Below are positions 1 through 8,323 of a stretch of DNA of 27,946 bases, piece after piece. The notes below the pieces were generated by a model, which ran no database searches, was not told the origin of the DNA, and worked only from the letters and a program-made list of their open reading frames with translations. Numbering within the stretch: the stretch's first letter is position 1; the number at the start of each line of letters is the position of its first letter. A program made the translations under genes and the position numbers. Origin of the DNA: Pseudaquidulcibacter sp964443435 (GTDB taxonomy: Bacteria > Pseudomonadota > Alphaproteobacteria > Caulobacterales > Aquidulcibacteraceae); the NCBI GenBank assembly GCA_964443435.1, contig CAYUCW010000028.1, positions 1-27,946 of the forward strand. Reading direction: 5' to 3'.

Positions 1-8
1 TTTTAAGA

Positions 9-1394
9 TTATCCCAAGGTTTCCGCAAGGCTTTTTGGTAAGCCAAATAAAGGCCCAGAAGATAATAAAAGAATAACCGAATTTTCTTCTAATTTCTTTG
101 AATAGTCCAAAACAAATTCGGCTGTTTCTGCTTTTATAGTTTTAATGCCTGTGGTTTTAACGCGCTCTATAATTTCATCATGACTTAATTGGCTATGGCT
201 TCCGGCACCATGACTTGGTGGCGGCAGTATTATAACTTCACTCATGCCTTCAAAAACTGTATCATACCAATTTAGAGCGTCTTTATTGCGCCAAGAAAAT
301 GTATGTGGCTCAAACACAATTACTATTTTACGACTTGCGAAATGAAGTTTTATGGCATCAATTGCCGAGCGTGCTTTTTCATAAGAAGATCCAAAACCTT
401 CATAAACTGGGATTTTGGAAGTTTTGGTTTTTTTATCAAGCCTTCTGGTTACGCCATTAAAAGCAAGAACCGCATCTTGTAATTCCGTGACGGATACAAG
501 ATTTTTGGTTAAAACATAGCTTGCGGCGGCAATAATATTTTCAATATTATGATAACCTAATTGCGTGGTTTTAAGTGGGATTTTGCCATTTGGCGTGATT
601 AAATCAAAGCTTGAAATTTCACCAATATTTATATTTTCGGCATGAAAATCACCATGATTAAGCCCATAATAAATCGTGGATTTATTCTTTTTATTTCGCT
701 TTACAAGCTTTTCAATAACCTCATATTTATTGCAAGCAAATATAAATCCATCCTTATGATTTTTAATTAATTTATCAAATTTTCGGGCATAGTCTTTGAA
801 TGTGGGGAACATATTTATATGATCATGCACAATCGAGCTTATTAGGATATCTTTTGATTTATAAATCTCAAACTTAGAACGTAAATCTTTGGCGCTTATG
901 ACATATTCATCGCCTTCGATTATAAATTCCTTATCATTTCCCCATTGACCCGTGGTTGGTAAATCCTTGGCAATTGCACCAATAAAATAGCCTGGACTTT
1001 TGCCCGAATGAATAAGGATAAAACTTATAAGCGCGGTTAAAGATGATTTGCCAAAACTTCCGGCAATAATTAAATTATCACGATTTTTTGTATGCTCGGA
1101 TAAAAACTCGGCAAAGCTATAGGTTTTTATACCGCGCCTTTTTATTTCTTGATATTCAGGATTTGTCGCCAAATCAATTTTCGCGGTGGTGCCAATAATC
1201 GCGGCATCAATATTTTCACCTAAATGGGCCTTATCAAAGCCATCAAAATATTTAATACCAAGTGTATCAAGATAGGTTGATATAGGCGGAAATACGCCAG
1301 AGTCAGAGCCATAAACATTATGACCCTCTGATTTTAAAATTGATGCCAAGGCCGAAACCCCTGCGCCCGCTATCCCAAGAAAATATATATTCAT
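9..1394 (-). CDS. mpl: Mpl-like Mur ligase (UDP-MurNAc:tripeptide ligase family)
   Basis: A 461-residue Mur ligase. The N-terminus has the Rossmann-like GIAGAGVSAL and a GSDSGVFPP stretch typical of Mpl/MurC. The central domain has EGDEY and a following RSKFE/HDHINMFP block that matches Mpl (EADEYD, RSKF, DHxDIFP). The C-terminal domain carries EPHTFSWR. Mpl joins a salvaged murein tripeptide to UDP-N-acetylmuramate in the cytoplasm during cell-wall recycling. The ATP-binding loop at residues 112-118 reads GSFGKSS instead of the usual G-T/S-H-G-K-T-T, a conservative but unusual change. The length is normal for Mpl. Its start overlaps the stop of the GNAT gene by one base (TAATG), so it is probably the last gene of the his transcript seen here. 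Function is inferred from the family; a divergent MurC-like role cannot be excluded. Confidence 0.75.
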   Translation of the reverse strand: MNIYFLGIAGAGVSALASILKSEGHNVYGSDSGVFPPISTYLDTLGIKYFDGFDKAHLGENIDAAIIGTTAKIDLATNPEYQEIKRRGIKTYSFAEFLSEHTKNRDNLIIAGSFGKSSLTALISFILIHSGKSPGYFIGAIAKDLPTTGQWGNDKEFIIEGDEYVISAKDLRSKFEIYKSKDILISSIVHDHINMFPTFKDYARKFDKLIKNHKDGFIFACNKYEVIEKLVKRNKKNKSTIYYGLNHGDFHAENINIGEISSFDLITPNGKIPLKTTQLGYHNIENIIAAASYVLTKNLVSVTELQDAVLAFNGVTRRLDKKTKTSKIPVYEGFGSSYEKARSAIDAIKLHFASRKIVIVFEPHTFSWRNKDALNWYDTVFEGMSEVIILPPPSHGAGSHSQLSHDEIIERVKTTGIKTIKAETAEFVLDYSKKLEENSVILLLSSGPLFGLPKSLAETLG

Positions 1395-1900
1395 TAAACT
1401 AACTTTAGGCGCATTATACGCTCATCATCAAGGGTTTTACCCACTTTATAATAATATTGACCAACTATTTCAAAACCCATTTTGGTATAAAATTTAATGG
1501 CGCGGTGATTTTGATTAAATACCCCTAAATATAATTCAGGCGCACCAATTTTTTTTGCAAAATCCAATAGGCTTTCATATAATTTTTTGCCAAGCCCAGT
1601 GCCGGTCATATTTTCGGCAATATAAAGCCGATACATTTCAAAGGCATTTGGCATTGATTCATAAGGAAGTGACATTGCGCCGCCCATAACATAGCCAATA
1701 ATATTTTCATTTTCATCAATTGCGATTTTAAGGAAATAATTTTCAATATTATAAAGGAATTTTTGAAGCGAATAAGTTTCTTTTAAAAAACTATCCAAAC
1801 ATTCCGGGGCGTATAAATGCGCAAAAATATCGCAAAATCTTGTGCTTGCAAATTTTGCAAGCGCTTCGGCATGATGGGCTTCGGCATTAATTATTTGCAT
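1394..1900 (-). CDS. GNAT-family N-acetyltransferase
   Basis: A 168-residue single-domain GNAT protein. The acetyl-CoA binding motif A is seen as MTGTGLGKKLYE near residues 97-108 (pattern xxGxGxG/A). The C-terminal motif B region reads NHRAIKFYTKMGFE, the usual arrangement of GNAT enzymes. The family transfers an acetyl group from acetyl-CoA to an amine; the substrate cannot be told from sequence. The gene overlaps hisE upstream and the Mpl-like ligase downstream by one base each (TAATG junctions), so translation is probably coupled. A histidine-operon location does not by itself imply a role in histidine synthesis. Confidence 0.85.
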   Translation of the reverse strand: MQIINAEAHHAEALAKFASTRFCDIFAHLYAPECLDSFLKETYSLQKFLYNIENYFLKIAIDENENIIGYVMGGAMSLPYESMPNAFEMYRLYIAENMTGTGLGKKLYESLLDFAKKIGAPELYLGVFNQNHRAIKFYTKMGFEIVGQYYYKVGKTLDDERIMRLKLV

Positions 1901-2232
1901 TATTTTGCGCGGCTATTTTTTTCTTCTATGCCCGAAGTGCCACGTCTTTTTTCAAGCGTGCTTGCAATATCATTCGGGTCAATCCCTGCGGCAATTAAAG
2001 CTATTGTGAAATGATATAAAACATCGGCGGCTTCATTAATGATTTCGGCCTTGTCATTTTTAGTTAAGGCAATTGCCATTTCTACCGCTTCTTCACCAAG
2101 CTTTTTTGCGCATTTCTCAGTGCCTTTATTAAGAAGGCTTGCAGAATATGAAACATTAATATCGGCATTTTTCTTGGCATTAATATCAATAAATAATTGA
2201 TTTAAAGCATTACCAATTAAATTTTCAGACAT
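1900..2232 (-). CDS. hisE: Phosphoribosyl-ATP pyrophosphatase
   Basis: A 110-residue HisE, the second enzyme of histidine synthesis, which hydrolyses phosphoribosyl-ATP to phosphoribosyl-AMP. It is an all-alpha NTP pyrophosphatase. The signature is visible as KLGEEAVEMAIA followed by NEAADVLYHF, giving the EExxE and ExxD metal-binding pairs. It is the stand-alone form, without a fused HisI cyclohydrolase domain; no hisI is present in the window. It lies 8 bases after hisF and overlaps the GNAT start by one base. The order hisB-H-A-F-E is the common alphaproteobacterial one. Confidence 0.95.
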   Translation of the reverse strand: MSENLIGNALNQLFIDINAKKNADINVSYSASLLNKGTEKCAKKLGEEAVEMAIALTKNDKAEIINEAADVLYHFTIALIAAGIDPNDIASTLEKRRGTSGIEEKNSRAK

Positions 2233-2240
2233 TTTAAAAC

Positions 2241-3023
2241 CTATAAATCATACTTACGGACGCTAAGACCATTTTCTTTTAAGGCATTACGCGCATCTTG
2301 CAAGCTATAAGTTCCAAAGTGAAAAATTGAGGCCGCCAAAACCGCATTGGCTTTACCTCTGGTTACGCCTTCAACCAAGTGATCAAGATTACCAACCCCG
2401 CCAGAGGCAATAATCGGAATTTCAACCAAATCAGCAATAGTGCTTATAAGTTCAATATCATAGCCGTCTTTAGTGCCATCTTTATCCATTGAAGTAATTA
2501 ATAATTCGCCTGCGCCATTTTTTTCGGCCAATTGCGCAAATTCAATGGCATCTATCCCAGTAGGTTTTCTTCCGCCATGCGTGAAAATTTCCCATTTTAA
2601 AGGTTCATGCTCTTTATTAACGCGTCTGGCGTCAATTGCCACTACTACGCATTGGCTTCCGACTTGAAGCGCGGCTCTTGTAATTAAATCAGGATCTTTT
2701 ACCGCCGCAGTATTTACGGCAACTTTATCAGCACCTGCAAGTAAAAGCGCTCTAAAATCTTCTACGCTTCTAACGCCGCCGCCAACCGTAAGCGGGGTAA
2801 AACAAACTTCCGCAGTTTTTGAAACAATATCATAGAGCGTACCGCGACCTTCATGGGAAGCAGAAATATCAAGAAAGCAAATCTCATCCGCACCTTGTTC
2901 ATCATAGAATTTTGCTTGCTCAACTGGGTCGCCGGCATCGCGCAAATTTTCAAATTGCACGCCTTTGACGACGCGTCCATCTTTAACATCAAGACAAGGA
3001 ATTATGCGGACTTTTAGGCTCAT
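2241..3023 (-). CDS. hisF: Imidazole glycerol phosphate synthase, cyclase subunit
   Basis: A 260-residue (beta/alpha)8 barrel. It takes ammonia from HisH and converts PRFAR to imidazole glycerol phosphate and AICAR. The start IIPCLDVKDGRVVKGVQF holds the catalytic Asp of strand 1, and VVVAIDARR holds the second catalytic Asp on strand 5. Phosphate-binding glycine loops are seen in VGGGVRSVEDF and IIASGGVGNLDH. Length is normal. The start overlaps the end of hisA by four bases (ATGA), implying coupled translation, and hisE follows 8 bases later. Confidence 0.97.
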   Translation of the reverse strand: MSLKVRIIPCLDVKDGRVVKGVQFENLRDAGDPVEQAKFYDEQGADEICFLDISASHEGRGTLYDIVSKTAEVCFTPLTVGGGVRSVEDFRALLLAGADKVAVNTAAVKDPDLITRAALQVGSQCVVVAIDARRVNKEHEPLKWEIFTHGGRKPTGIDAIEFAQLAEKNGAGELLITSMDKDGTKDGYDIELISTIADLVEIPIIASGGVGNLDHLVEGVTRGKANAVLAASIFHFGTYSLQDARNALKENGLSVRKYDL

Positions 3024-3745
3024 GAATATGCAAGTTCCAAAGCTTTAATGGGGTCAATTGCCCCATCATAAAGGGCTTTGCCAAGAATTGCACCTTCAAT
3101 TTTTGTGCCTTTGCTTGCAAGGATTGCATGAATATCATCAATTGATGCAAGACCACCCGAAGCAATAATCGGGATTGAAACTTTATTGGCAATATCCTGT
3201 GTGAATGGAACATTTATTCCAGTTTTAGTGCCATCTCTTGCAATATCGGTTGCGATAATTGCCGCAACTCCGGCGCCTTCAAATCTTTGTGCAAGTTCGC
3301 CTGCTTCTATATCAGTGGCTTCAACCCAGCCTTCAACCGCAACTTTGCCATTTATCGCATCAATGCCAACCGCAATTTGATTTGGGAAGTTTTTGGCGGC
3401 TTCTTTAACAAAATCAGGATTTTTCACGGCAATAGTGCCAAGAATAACTCGTGTAATTCCTGCCGCAAGCCAATTTTCAATAGTTTCAAGGCTTCTAATA
3501 CCGCCTCCTAATTGAATAGGAATATCAATGGCCGCGCGTATATTCTTTACGGTTTCAATATTTACGGCTTTGCCTTCTAATGCGCCATCTAAATCAACCA
3601 TATGAAGATATTTAAAGCCATATTCTTTAAAGCTTTTGGCGCGGTTCACAGGATTATCATCATAAACCGTCATTTCGTCAAAGCGGCCTTTAAATAAGCG
3701 CACCGCTTTGCCGTTTTTCAAATCAATAGCAGGGTATAAATTCAT
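3020..3745 (-). CDS. hisA: ProFAR isomerase
   Basis: A 241-residue TIM barrel homologous to HisF. It isomerises ProFAR to PRFAR, the fourth step of histidine synthesis. The catalytic Asp lies in YPAIDLKNGKAVRL near the N-terminus and the second in VGIDAINGKVAVEGW. Phosphate-binding loops are LGGGIRSLE and IASGGLASIDD. The length fits the family. The stop overlaps the hisF ATG (ATGA), and hisH ends 11 bases upstream. Confidence 0.97.
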   Translation of the reverse strand: MNLYPAIDLKNGKAVRLFKGRFDEMTVYDDNPVNRAKSFKEYGFKYLHMVDLDGALEGKAVNIETVKNIRAAIDIPIQLGGGIRSLETIENWLAAGITRVILGTIAVKNPDFVKEAAKNFPNQIAVGIDAINGKVAVEGWVEATDIEAGELAQRFEGAGVAAIIATDIARDGTKTGINVPFTQDIANKVSIPIIASGGLASIDDIHAILASKGTKIEGAILGKALYDGAIDPIKALELAYS

Positions 3746-3756
3746 AATCTTCTCTT

Positions 3757-4380
3757 TTAAGCCTTAAGCCAGCTTTCCAATAATTTTAAGCCAGCCTTCT
3801 GGCTTTTTTCAGGGTGGAATTGCAGACCAAAAATATTGTCTTTAATTACTGCGGACGCGAATTTATCTTCGCCATAAATTGTATAGGCGGCAATATTATC
3901 AGGATTTTCGGCACGAAATGCATAAGTATGGACGAAATAAACATCTTCGGATTTATTGCCCCAAGCATTATTGAAAAACTTATCCGTATTCGGAATAGCT
4001 TCATTCCAACCCATATGTGGTATTTTTAGCAATTTATTCTCAGGTTTAAGACGATTAACTTTGCCCTTAATCCAGCCAAGACCTTTATAAGTTTCAAATT
4101 CACGCCCTTCATCGGCAAGCAATTGCATACCAACGCAAATACCCAAAAATGGTGTTGCTTTTTTTATTACCGCTTCTTCTAAAGCGTCAATCATACCATT
4201 AATTGACATAAGACCATTCATGCATTGACCATAAGCGCCAACCCCAGGAAGAACGATTCTATCAGCTTTAAAAATCTCTTCAGGCGCAGAAGTAATAATA
4301 ACTTCTTTATCGCTTACATTCATAAGCGATTTATAAACTGACCTTAAATTGCCAGAGCCATAATCAATAAGAGCAATCAT
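3757..4380 (-). CDS. hisH: Imidazole glycerol phosphate synthase, glutaminase subunit
   Basis: A 207-residue class I glutamine amidotransferase. It releases ammonia from glutamine and channels it to HisF. The nucleophile is Cys82 in FLGICVGMQLL, and the His-Glu pair of the triad is seen in QFHPEKS (about residues 187-193). The oxyanion strand is PGVGAYGQCM. Length is normal. It lies 9 bases after hisB and 11 before hisA, within one operon. Confidence 0.97.
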   Translation of the reverse strand: MIALIDYGSGNLRSVYKSLMNVSDKEVIITSAPEEIFKADRIVLPGVGAYGQCMNGLMSINGMIDALEEAVIKKATPFLGICVGMQLLADEGREFETYKGLGWIKGKVNRLKPENKLLKIPHMGWNEAIPNTDKFFNNAWGNKSEDVYFVHTYAFRAENPDNIAAYTIYGEDKFASAVIKDNIFGLQFHPEKSQKAGLKLLESWLKA

Positions 4381-4389
4381 AATCTTCTG

Positions 4390-4977
4390 CTACAAAACGC
4401 CTTTGGTAGAGGCAATATTTCCTTGCAGTCTTTCATCAGTTTCAATAGCCATTCTTAGAGCGCGCGCCAAAGCTTTATATGCGCTCTCGATAATATGGTG
4501 AGTGTTTTCACCATAAAGACTATCAATATGAAGGGTAAGGCCACCATTGCCCGCAAATGCCGCGAACCATTCTTTGAATAATTCGGTATCCATATCGCCA
4601 ACTTTATCGCGGTCAAATTTAATGCGCCATTCAAGGTGCGGACGATTTGAAACATCAACCACTGCGCGGCTTAGGGCTTCATCAAGAGGGGTATAAGCAT
4701 GACCAAAACGCTTAATTCCAGCAAAATTGCCAAGTGCAGATTTTAAAACCTTGCCCATCACAATGCCTGTATCTTCGACAGTATGGTGCATGTCAATATG
4801 CAAATCGCCTTTGGCGTTTACTTCAATATCAATAGAGCTATGCTTTGCGAAGCTTTCAAGCATGTGATCAAAAAAGCCAATACCTGTATTGATTTTTGCA
4901 ATACCAGTCCCATCAAGATTCATTTTTACACTTATGGAAGTTTCTTTAGTTTCACGAGAAAGTTCGGCAATACGCAC
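4390..4977 (-). CDS. hisB: Imidazoleglycerol-phosphate dehydratase
   Basis: A 195-residue monofunctional IGP dehydratase, without the histidinol-phosphatase domain found in enteric HisB. It makes imidazole acetol phosphate. The metal-binding motifs are visible: GFFDHML, DLHIDMHHTVED, and the repeat-half motif HHIIESAYKALARALR. The start codon is GTG, chosen because an AGGAG ribosome-binding site sits seven bases upstream and because the first residues MRIAEL fit the family. It is the first gene of the his operon. The 205 bases between it and the divergent GGDEF-EAL gene must hold both promoters; I cannot point to convincing -35/-10 pairs there, and no histidine-rich leader peptide is visible. 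Confidence 0.96.
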   Translation of the reverse strand: MRIAELSRETKETSISVKMNLDGTGIAKINTGIGFFDHMLESFAKHSSIDIEVNAKGDLHIDMHHTVEDTGIVMGKVLKSALGNFAGIKRFGHAYTPLDEALSRAVVDVSNRPHLEWRIKFDRDKVGDMDTELFKEWFAAFAGNGGLTLHIDSLYGENTHHIIESAYKALARALRMAIETDERLQGNIASTKGVL

Positions 4978-4984
4978 TCTAATA

Positions 4985-4989
4985 CTCCT
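4985..4989 (-). promoter_or_regulatory. Ribosome-binding site of hisB
   Basis: The minus strand reads AGGAG, seven bases before a GTG codon. This near-perfect site fixes the non-ATG start of hisB and makes it one of the strongest ribosome-binding sites in the window. Confidence 0.75.
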
Positions 4990-5182
4990 GTTTTAGGCTT
5001 CAATAGAGCATTTCAAGAAAATATGAAACTTCAAATAGCTTAAACAATGAAAATAATCAGTAAAATATAAGATATTATCACTTTAAACGACTTAAGAAAG
5101 AAAATATTAATCTTAAATCAACCATATTATGGCAATATTTGTTGAAAATAATAAATAATCGAAAGTAAACTTTAGGTCAAAA

Positions 5183-6982
5183 ATGCTTAAAAAAAATAAT
5201 AATAGCGAAACTTTGGCAGGACGACTTGTATCAGTATTTATATTCTTACAATTAGCGGTGCTTATACTGTTATTGGCTGTGGTTTTATTGAATAAATCAA
5301 AGCTTGATAATCTTTCTTTATTAAGCATTGTGGCTTCGGGCATAGTTTTCTCTGCAGTAGCCTTTTTTTCGATTTCAAAGCGTTTAACTGCGCCATTAAC
5401 AAGTTTGATTAATTTCGCAGAAAATGCCAATCTTAAAAGACTTGGCGCGCGCATAGACATAAATTCTGGTGATGAGCTAGAGACCCTTGGTCGCGCAATT
5501 AATACTATGATGCAGCGTATAGATAGTTCAATGAAAAGAATTCAAAGAATGGCTTTTGTTGATACTGTTACAGAATTGCCAAATCGTGAGCGTTTTAAGC
5601 AAGAAGCCGAAGAAGCTATTAAAAATTCTATAAGCCAAAAAGAATCTGGCGCAGTAATTTCACTTGATATTGATAAATTTATGCGCGTGCAAAGTACGCT
5701 TGGGCAAATAATTGGTGAAGAATTATTAGGCTTAGTGTCTGAAAGGCTTCAAGCCGCGGTAAGGGCTTCTGATAGAATTATAAGACTACAAACTTGTGCA
5801 ATGCGTCCGGCTTTGCTTGCGCGTACTAATGGTTCTGAATTTGCAATATTAATTCCTGATATTACCGAGCCAACACAAGCCGGAAGGTTTGCGCAATTGG
5901 TTGCCGCCGCACTTCGTCAGCCGTTTCAGCTAGAGCATCATAAAATTGTTCTTGGGGCATCAGCAGGCATAGCGGTTTTCCCGCAAGATGGTGAAAATTC
6001 AGAAGAAATTATTAGATCTGCTGAGCTTGCATTATCGCATTCACGTAATTCAGGTGGCGGAAGAACTGTATTCTTTACCCGTAAATTAAATCAACGCGCC
6101 CTTTCAAAATTAATGCTTGAAAACCAAATCAGATTAGGCATTGAAAAAGGTGAATTCCTTCCATATTTCCAGCCAAAAGTAGATTTGGCAACTGGCCATA
6201 TACATGGCTGCGAAGCCCTTGTAAGATGGGTTCATCCTAAACATGGTCTTATAAGCCCTGGAAAATTTATTCCTGCGGCTGAGGAAGCGGGCCTTATCGG
6301 GCAACTTGGGGATCTTGTATTAAAAGAAAGCGCGATGCGTTCGGCTGAATGGCTAAGAAAAGGTAATGCAATAAGGGTTGCCGTTAATGTGTCGCCTGCG
6401 CAATTCTCTGATGACGGATTTACAGAAAAAGTATTAACTACACTCACAGAGTCTGGTTTGCCGCCAAGTCTTTTAGAGCTTGAAATTACTGAATCTATTG
6501 CAATGAGCAATCCAGAAAGAGTTCAAAGAATTCTTGAGCCTTTAAGAATGAAAGGCATAAGAATCGCAATTGACGATTTTGGTACAGGCCATTCAAATCT
6601 TGCTATGCTTACTACTTTGCCATTTGACGTATTTAAAATTGACCAAAGCTTTATTCATGCGCTTGGCAAAGATAAAAATGCGCCAACTTTAATTGAAACG
6701 ATTATTGCTATGGCGGGCGGCCTTAATTATGAGACCGTTGCCGAAGGTGTAGAAACTCAAGAACAAGCTTCATTCCTTAAAAAGCGTGGCGCAACTTTGG
6801 GGCAAGGTTATTTATTTGGTAAACCAATGCCGGCCGAAGCGTTTGAAGAATTTATTGAAAACTGGAAAACTAATCCAGTTATAATTAAAAGTGATAATCG
6901 CGCCGCATATAGATTGGCACAACAAGCTGATCCTGATTTAGATATATATGAAGTAAATTCGGATTATAAACAATCCGCATAA
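5183..6982 (+). CDS. Membrane GGDEF-EAL protein, probable c-di-GMP phosphodiesterase
   Basis: A 599-residue protein. Two predicted membrane helices (about 14-36 and 43-64) with almost no periplasmic loop are followed by a HAMP-like linker (about 65-115), a GGDEF domain (about 120-300) and an EAL domain (about 315-560). The cyclase signature is degenerate: residues 216-220 read NGSEF. An RASD (RxxD-like) motif at 194-197 is separated from it by 18 residues instead of the usual 5. The EAL domain looks catalytically complete: GCEALVRW, AVNVSP, ELEITES, AIDDFGTGH, FKIDQSF, VAEGVET and GQGYLFGKP. The likely activity is hydrolysis of cyclic di-GMP at the inner membrane, with the GGDEF domain regulatory or structural. 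There is no periplasmic or PAS sensor domain, so any input must come through the membrane or the linker. A weak AGG lies upstream of the ATG. Confidence 0.9.
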   Translation: MLKKNNNSETLAGRLVSVFIFLQLAVLILLLAVVLLNKSKLDNLSLLSIVASGIVFSAVAFFSISKRLTAPLTSLINFAENANLKRLGARIDINSGDELETLGRAINTMMQRIDSSMKRIQRMAFVDTVTELPNRERFKQEAEEAIKNSISQKESGAVISLDIDKFMRVQSTLGQIIGEELLGLVSERLQAAVRASDRIIRLQTCAMRPALLARTNGSEFAILIPDITEPTQAGRFAQLVAAALRQPFQLEHHKIVLGASAGIAVFPQDGENSEEIIRSAELALSHSRNSGGGRTVFFTRKLNQRALSKLMLENQIRLGIEKGEFLPYFQPKVDLATGHIHGCEALVRWVHPKHGLISPGKFIPAAEEAGLIGQLGDLVLKESAMRSAEWLRKGNAIRVAVNVSPAQFSDDGFTEKVLTTLTESGLPPSLLELEITESIAMSNPERVQRILEPLRMKGIRIAIDDFGTGHSNLAMLTTLPFDVFKIDQSFIHALGKDKNAPTLIETIIAMAGGLNYETVAEGVETQEQASFLKKRGATLGQGYLFGKPMPAEAFEEFIENWKTNPVIIKSDNRAAYRLAQQADPDLDIYEVNSDYKQSA

Positions 6983-6986
6983 TCTA

Positions 6987-7014
6987 TTGCGTATTTGTTT
7001 GGTGCATATATAAT
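6987..7014 (+). promoter_or_regulatory. Sigma-70-type promoter giving a probable leaderless transcript
   Basis: TTGCGT (6987-6992), a 16-base spacer and a perfect TATAAT (7009-7014) lie in the 38-base gap before the secreted DUF3298-like gene. Transcription would begin about six to eight bases after the -10 box, at or next to the ATG at 7021. No Shine-Dalgarno sequence is visible. Confidence 0.5.
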
Positions 7015-7020
7015 TTATAA

Positions 7021-8244
7021 ATGCGCAATAAAATTCTAATTCATTTCTTTCTTATCTTTTCGTTAGCATTTGGTAAACTAGAGTTTGCAAATGCCAAAGC
7101 GCCCAATGCTATATTGCATCAAGAAGTATATGAAGGGACAATTGGCAATTCGCCGGTTGTATTTGAATTTTTAAATACTATTTCTTCTAATGAAGGAAAA
7201 ATACATGCCGCAAGATATTTCTATAAAAAACATAGGCTTATTTTAAACCTTATTCCAGATAAAAATATTTATCATGAAGTTTTGAAAAATTGTACTGAGG
7301 TCTATGCAGAATGCAAAGCCAATGCGAAATTAGATTTAAGAAAAACCAAAAATGGTTACCAAGGCATTTGGAAGCAGGGCACAAAAATATTAAATATAAA
7401 CTTAGTAAAAATTGAAACTAAATCTTACAATCTGGATCAAGTTTTACAAAATCAGGAAAGCCTATACGATATTTATAGCGAAGCCTATTATGACATAAAG
7501 AATAATGGCTTTTATAAGCGTCAATTAATGGGCGAAACTTATTATTCCAAAGAAACAATTATTAATTATATTGGTTATAAAACCGCCTTCGATAAAGCCA
7601 CAAATATTAATTATCCCATACTTAGTCGTTTTCCAAACGCTGTAAAAATGAATAAAATAAATGAATTACTTGCATTTCAAAGAATGCTATTGGTATCATA
7701 TGGACTTGATTGTAAAGCATTGGACAAGGATATGTCACCCGCTTCTGGTACTTTAGGTGACTGGGATGATTACCAATCCAAAATAACATATATAAACGAA
7801 AACTATATGCTTATAACCGAAGCGGGTTCTACTTATTGCGGTGGTGCGCATCCTAATAATTCTTATAGCCATAGAATGTTTGATTTAATAAATATTAGAG
7901 AAGTTAAAGCATCAGACCTTATAAATTATAAATTACCAATAAAAGATGGTGAATACAGAAGCGATAATACTAAAGAATATGATGCATTATTAAAAAGAAT
8001 ATCTGGTAATCCAAAATATAGATTAGAAATAATGGATAAGGATTTCGAAAAAGATTGCTTTGATGGAATGGATACAGAATATAGCCTAAGCTTTAATGAA
8101 AAAGGACTTATGCTTTCACTTACAGATTTACCGCACGTAATGGGGGCATGTATGGGCGATTATTATAATATTCCTTATAAAGAAATCGAGAATTTATTAA
8201 CTGCAAAAGGGCGCGAATTATTTAAAAAGCAATTGTCGCAATAA
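7021..8244 (+). CDS. Secreted DUF3298/RsiV-like domain protein
   Basis: A 407-residue protein with a clear signal peptide (MRNK, hydrophobic core ILIHFFLIFSLAF, possible cleavage after ANA near residue 25). It is predicted to be periplasmic or lipid-free exported. The C-terminal half shows TYCGGAHPNNSY followed by FDLINI and VKASDLI. This resembles the Y-T-G-G-A-H ... FDL-x-T-G ... LxDLF pattern of DUF3298 (PdaC/RsiV C-terminal) domains. Six cysteines in the mature part (in NCTEVYAEC, LDCKA, TYCGG, KDCFD, GACMG) suggest disulfides, in keeping with export. The N-terminal half is not recognised. Function is unknown; RsiV binds lysozyme and PdaC deacetylates peptidoglycan, but neither activity can be claimed. 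The ATG coincides with the predicted transcription start. Confidence 0.75.
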   Translation: MRNKILIHFFLIFSLAFGKLEFANAKAPNAILHQEVYEGTIGNSPVVFEFLNTISSNEGKIHAARYFYKKHRLILNLIPDKNIYHEVLKNCTEVYAECKANAKLDLRKTKNGYQGIWKQGTKILNINLVKIETKSYNLDQVLQNQESLYDIYSEAYYDIKNNGFYKRQLMGETYYSKETIINYIGYKTAFDKATNINYPILSRFPNAVKMNKINELLAFQRMLLVSYGLDCKALDKDMSPASGTLGDWDDYQSKITYINENYMLITEAGSTYCGGAHPNNSYSHRMFDLINIREVKASDLINYKLPIKDGEYRSDNTKEYDALLKRISGNPKYRLEIMDKDFEKDCFDGMDTEYSLSFNEKGLMLSLTDLPHVMGACMGDYYNIPYKEIENLLTAKGRELFKKQLSQ

Positions 8245-8266
8245 TGTAATATGGCTAAAAGCCCCC

Positions 8267-8295
8267 CTTGAACATAGTTAAAACTTACCCACATA
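8267..8295 (+). promoter_or_regulatory. Sigma-32 (RpoH)-like heat-shock promoter of hslVU
   Basis: CTTGAA (8267-8272), 15 bases, then CCCACATA (8288-8295) closely match the heat-shock consensus CTTGAA-N12-17-CCCCATnT. The predicted transcription start, near 8300-8304, lies just upstream of the ribosome-binding site of hslV. HslVU is a classical heat-shock operon, so location and sequence agree. Confidence 0.6.
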
Positions 8296-8323
8296 AACTA
8301 TGCCTAATGGCAAGAGAGAAAAA

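Noticed and set aside
2989..3213. Antisense and shifted open frames inside the his genes, hslVU, glmS and others
   Set aside because: All are covered by strongly conserved genes in another frame and show no family-like sequence of their own.
4978..5182. A histidine attenuator or leader peptide before hisB
   Set aside because: No run of His codons with a nearby start and no terminator/antiterminator pair is visible on the minus strand.
8254..8266. GGCT-aaa-AGCC as a terminator before hslV
   Set aside because: The stem is only four base pairs and no T-run follows.
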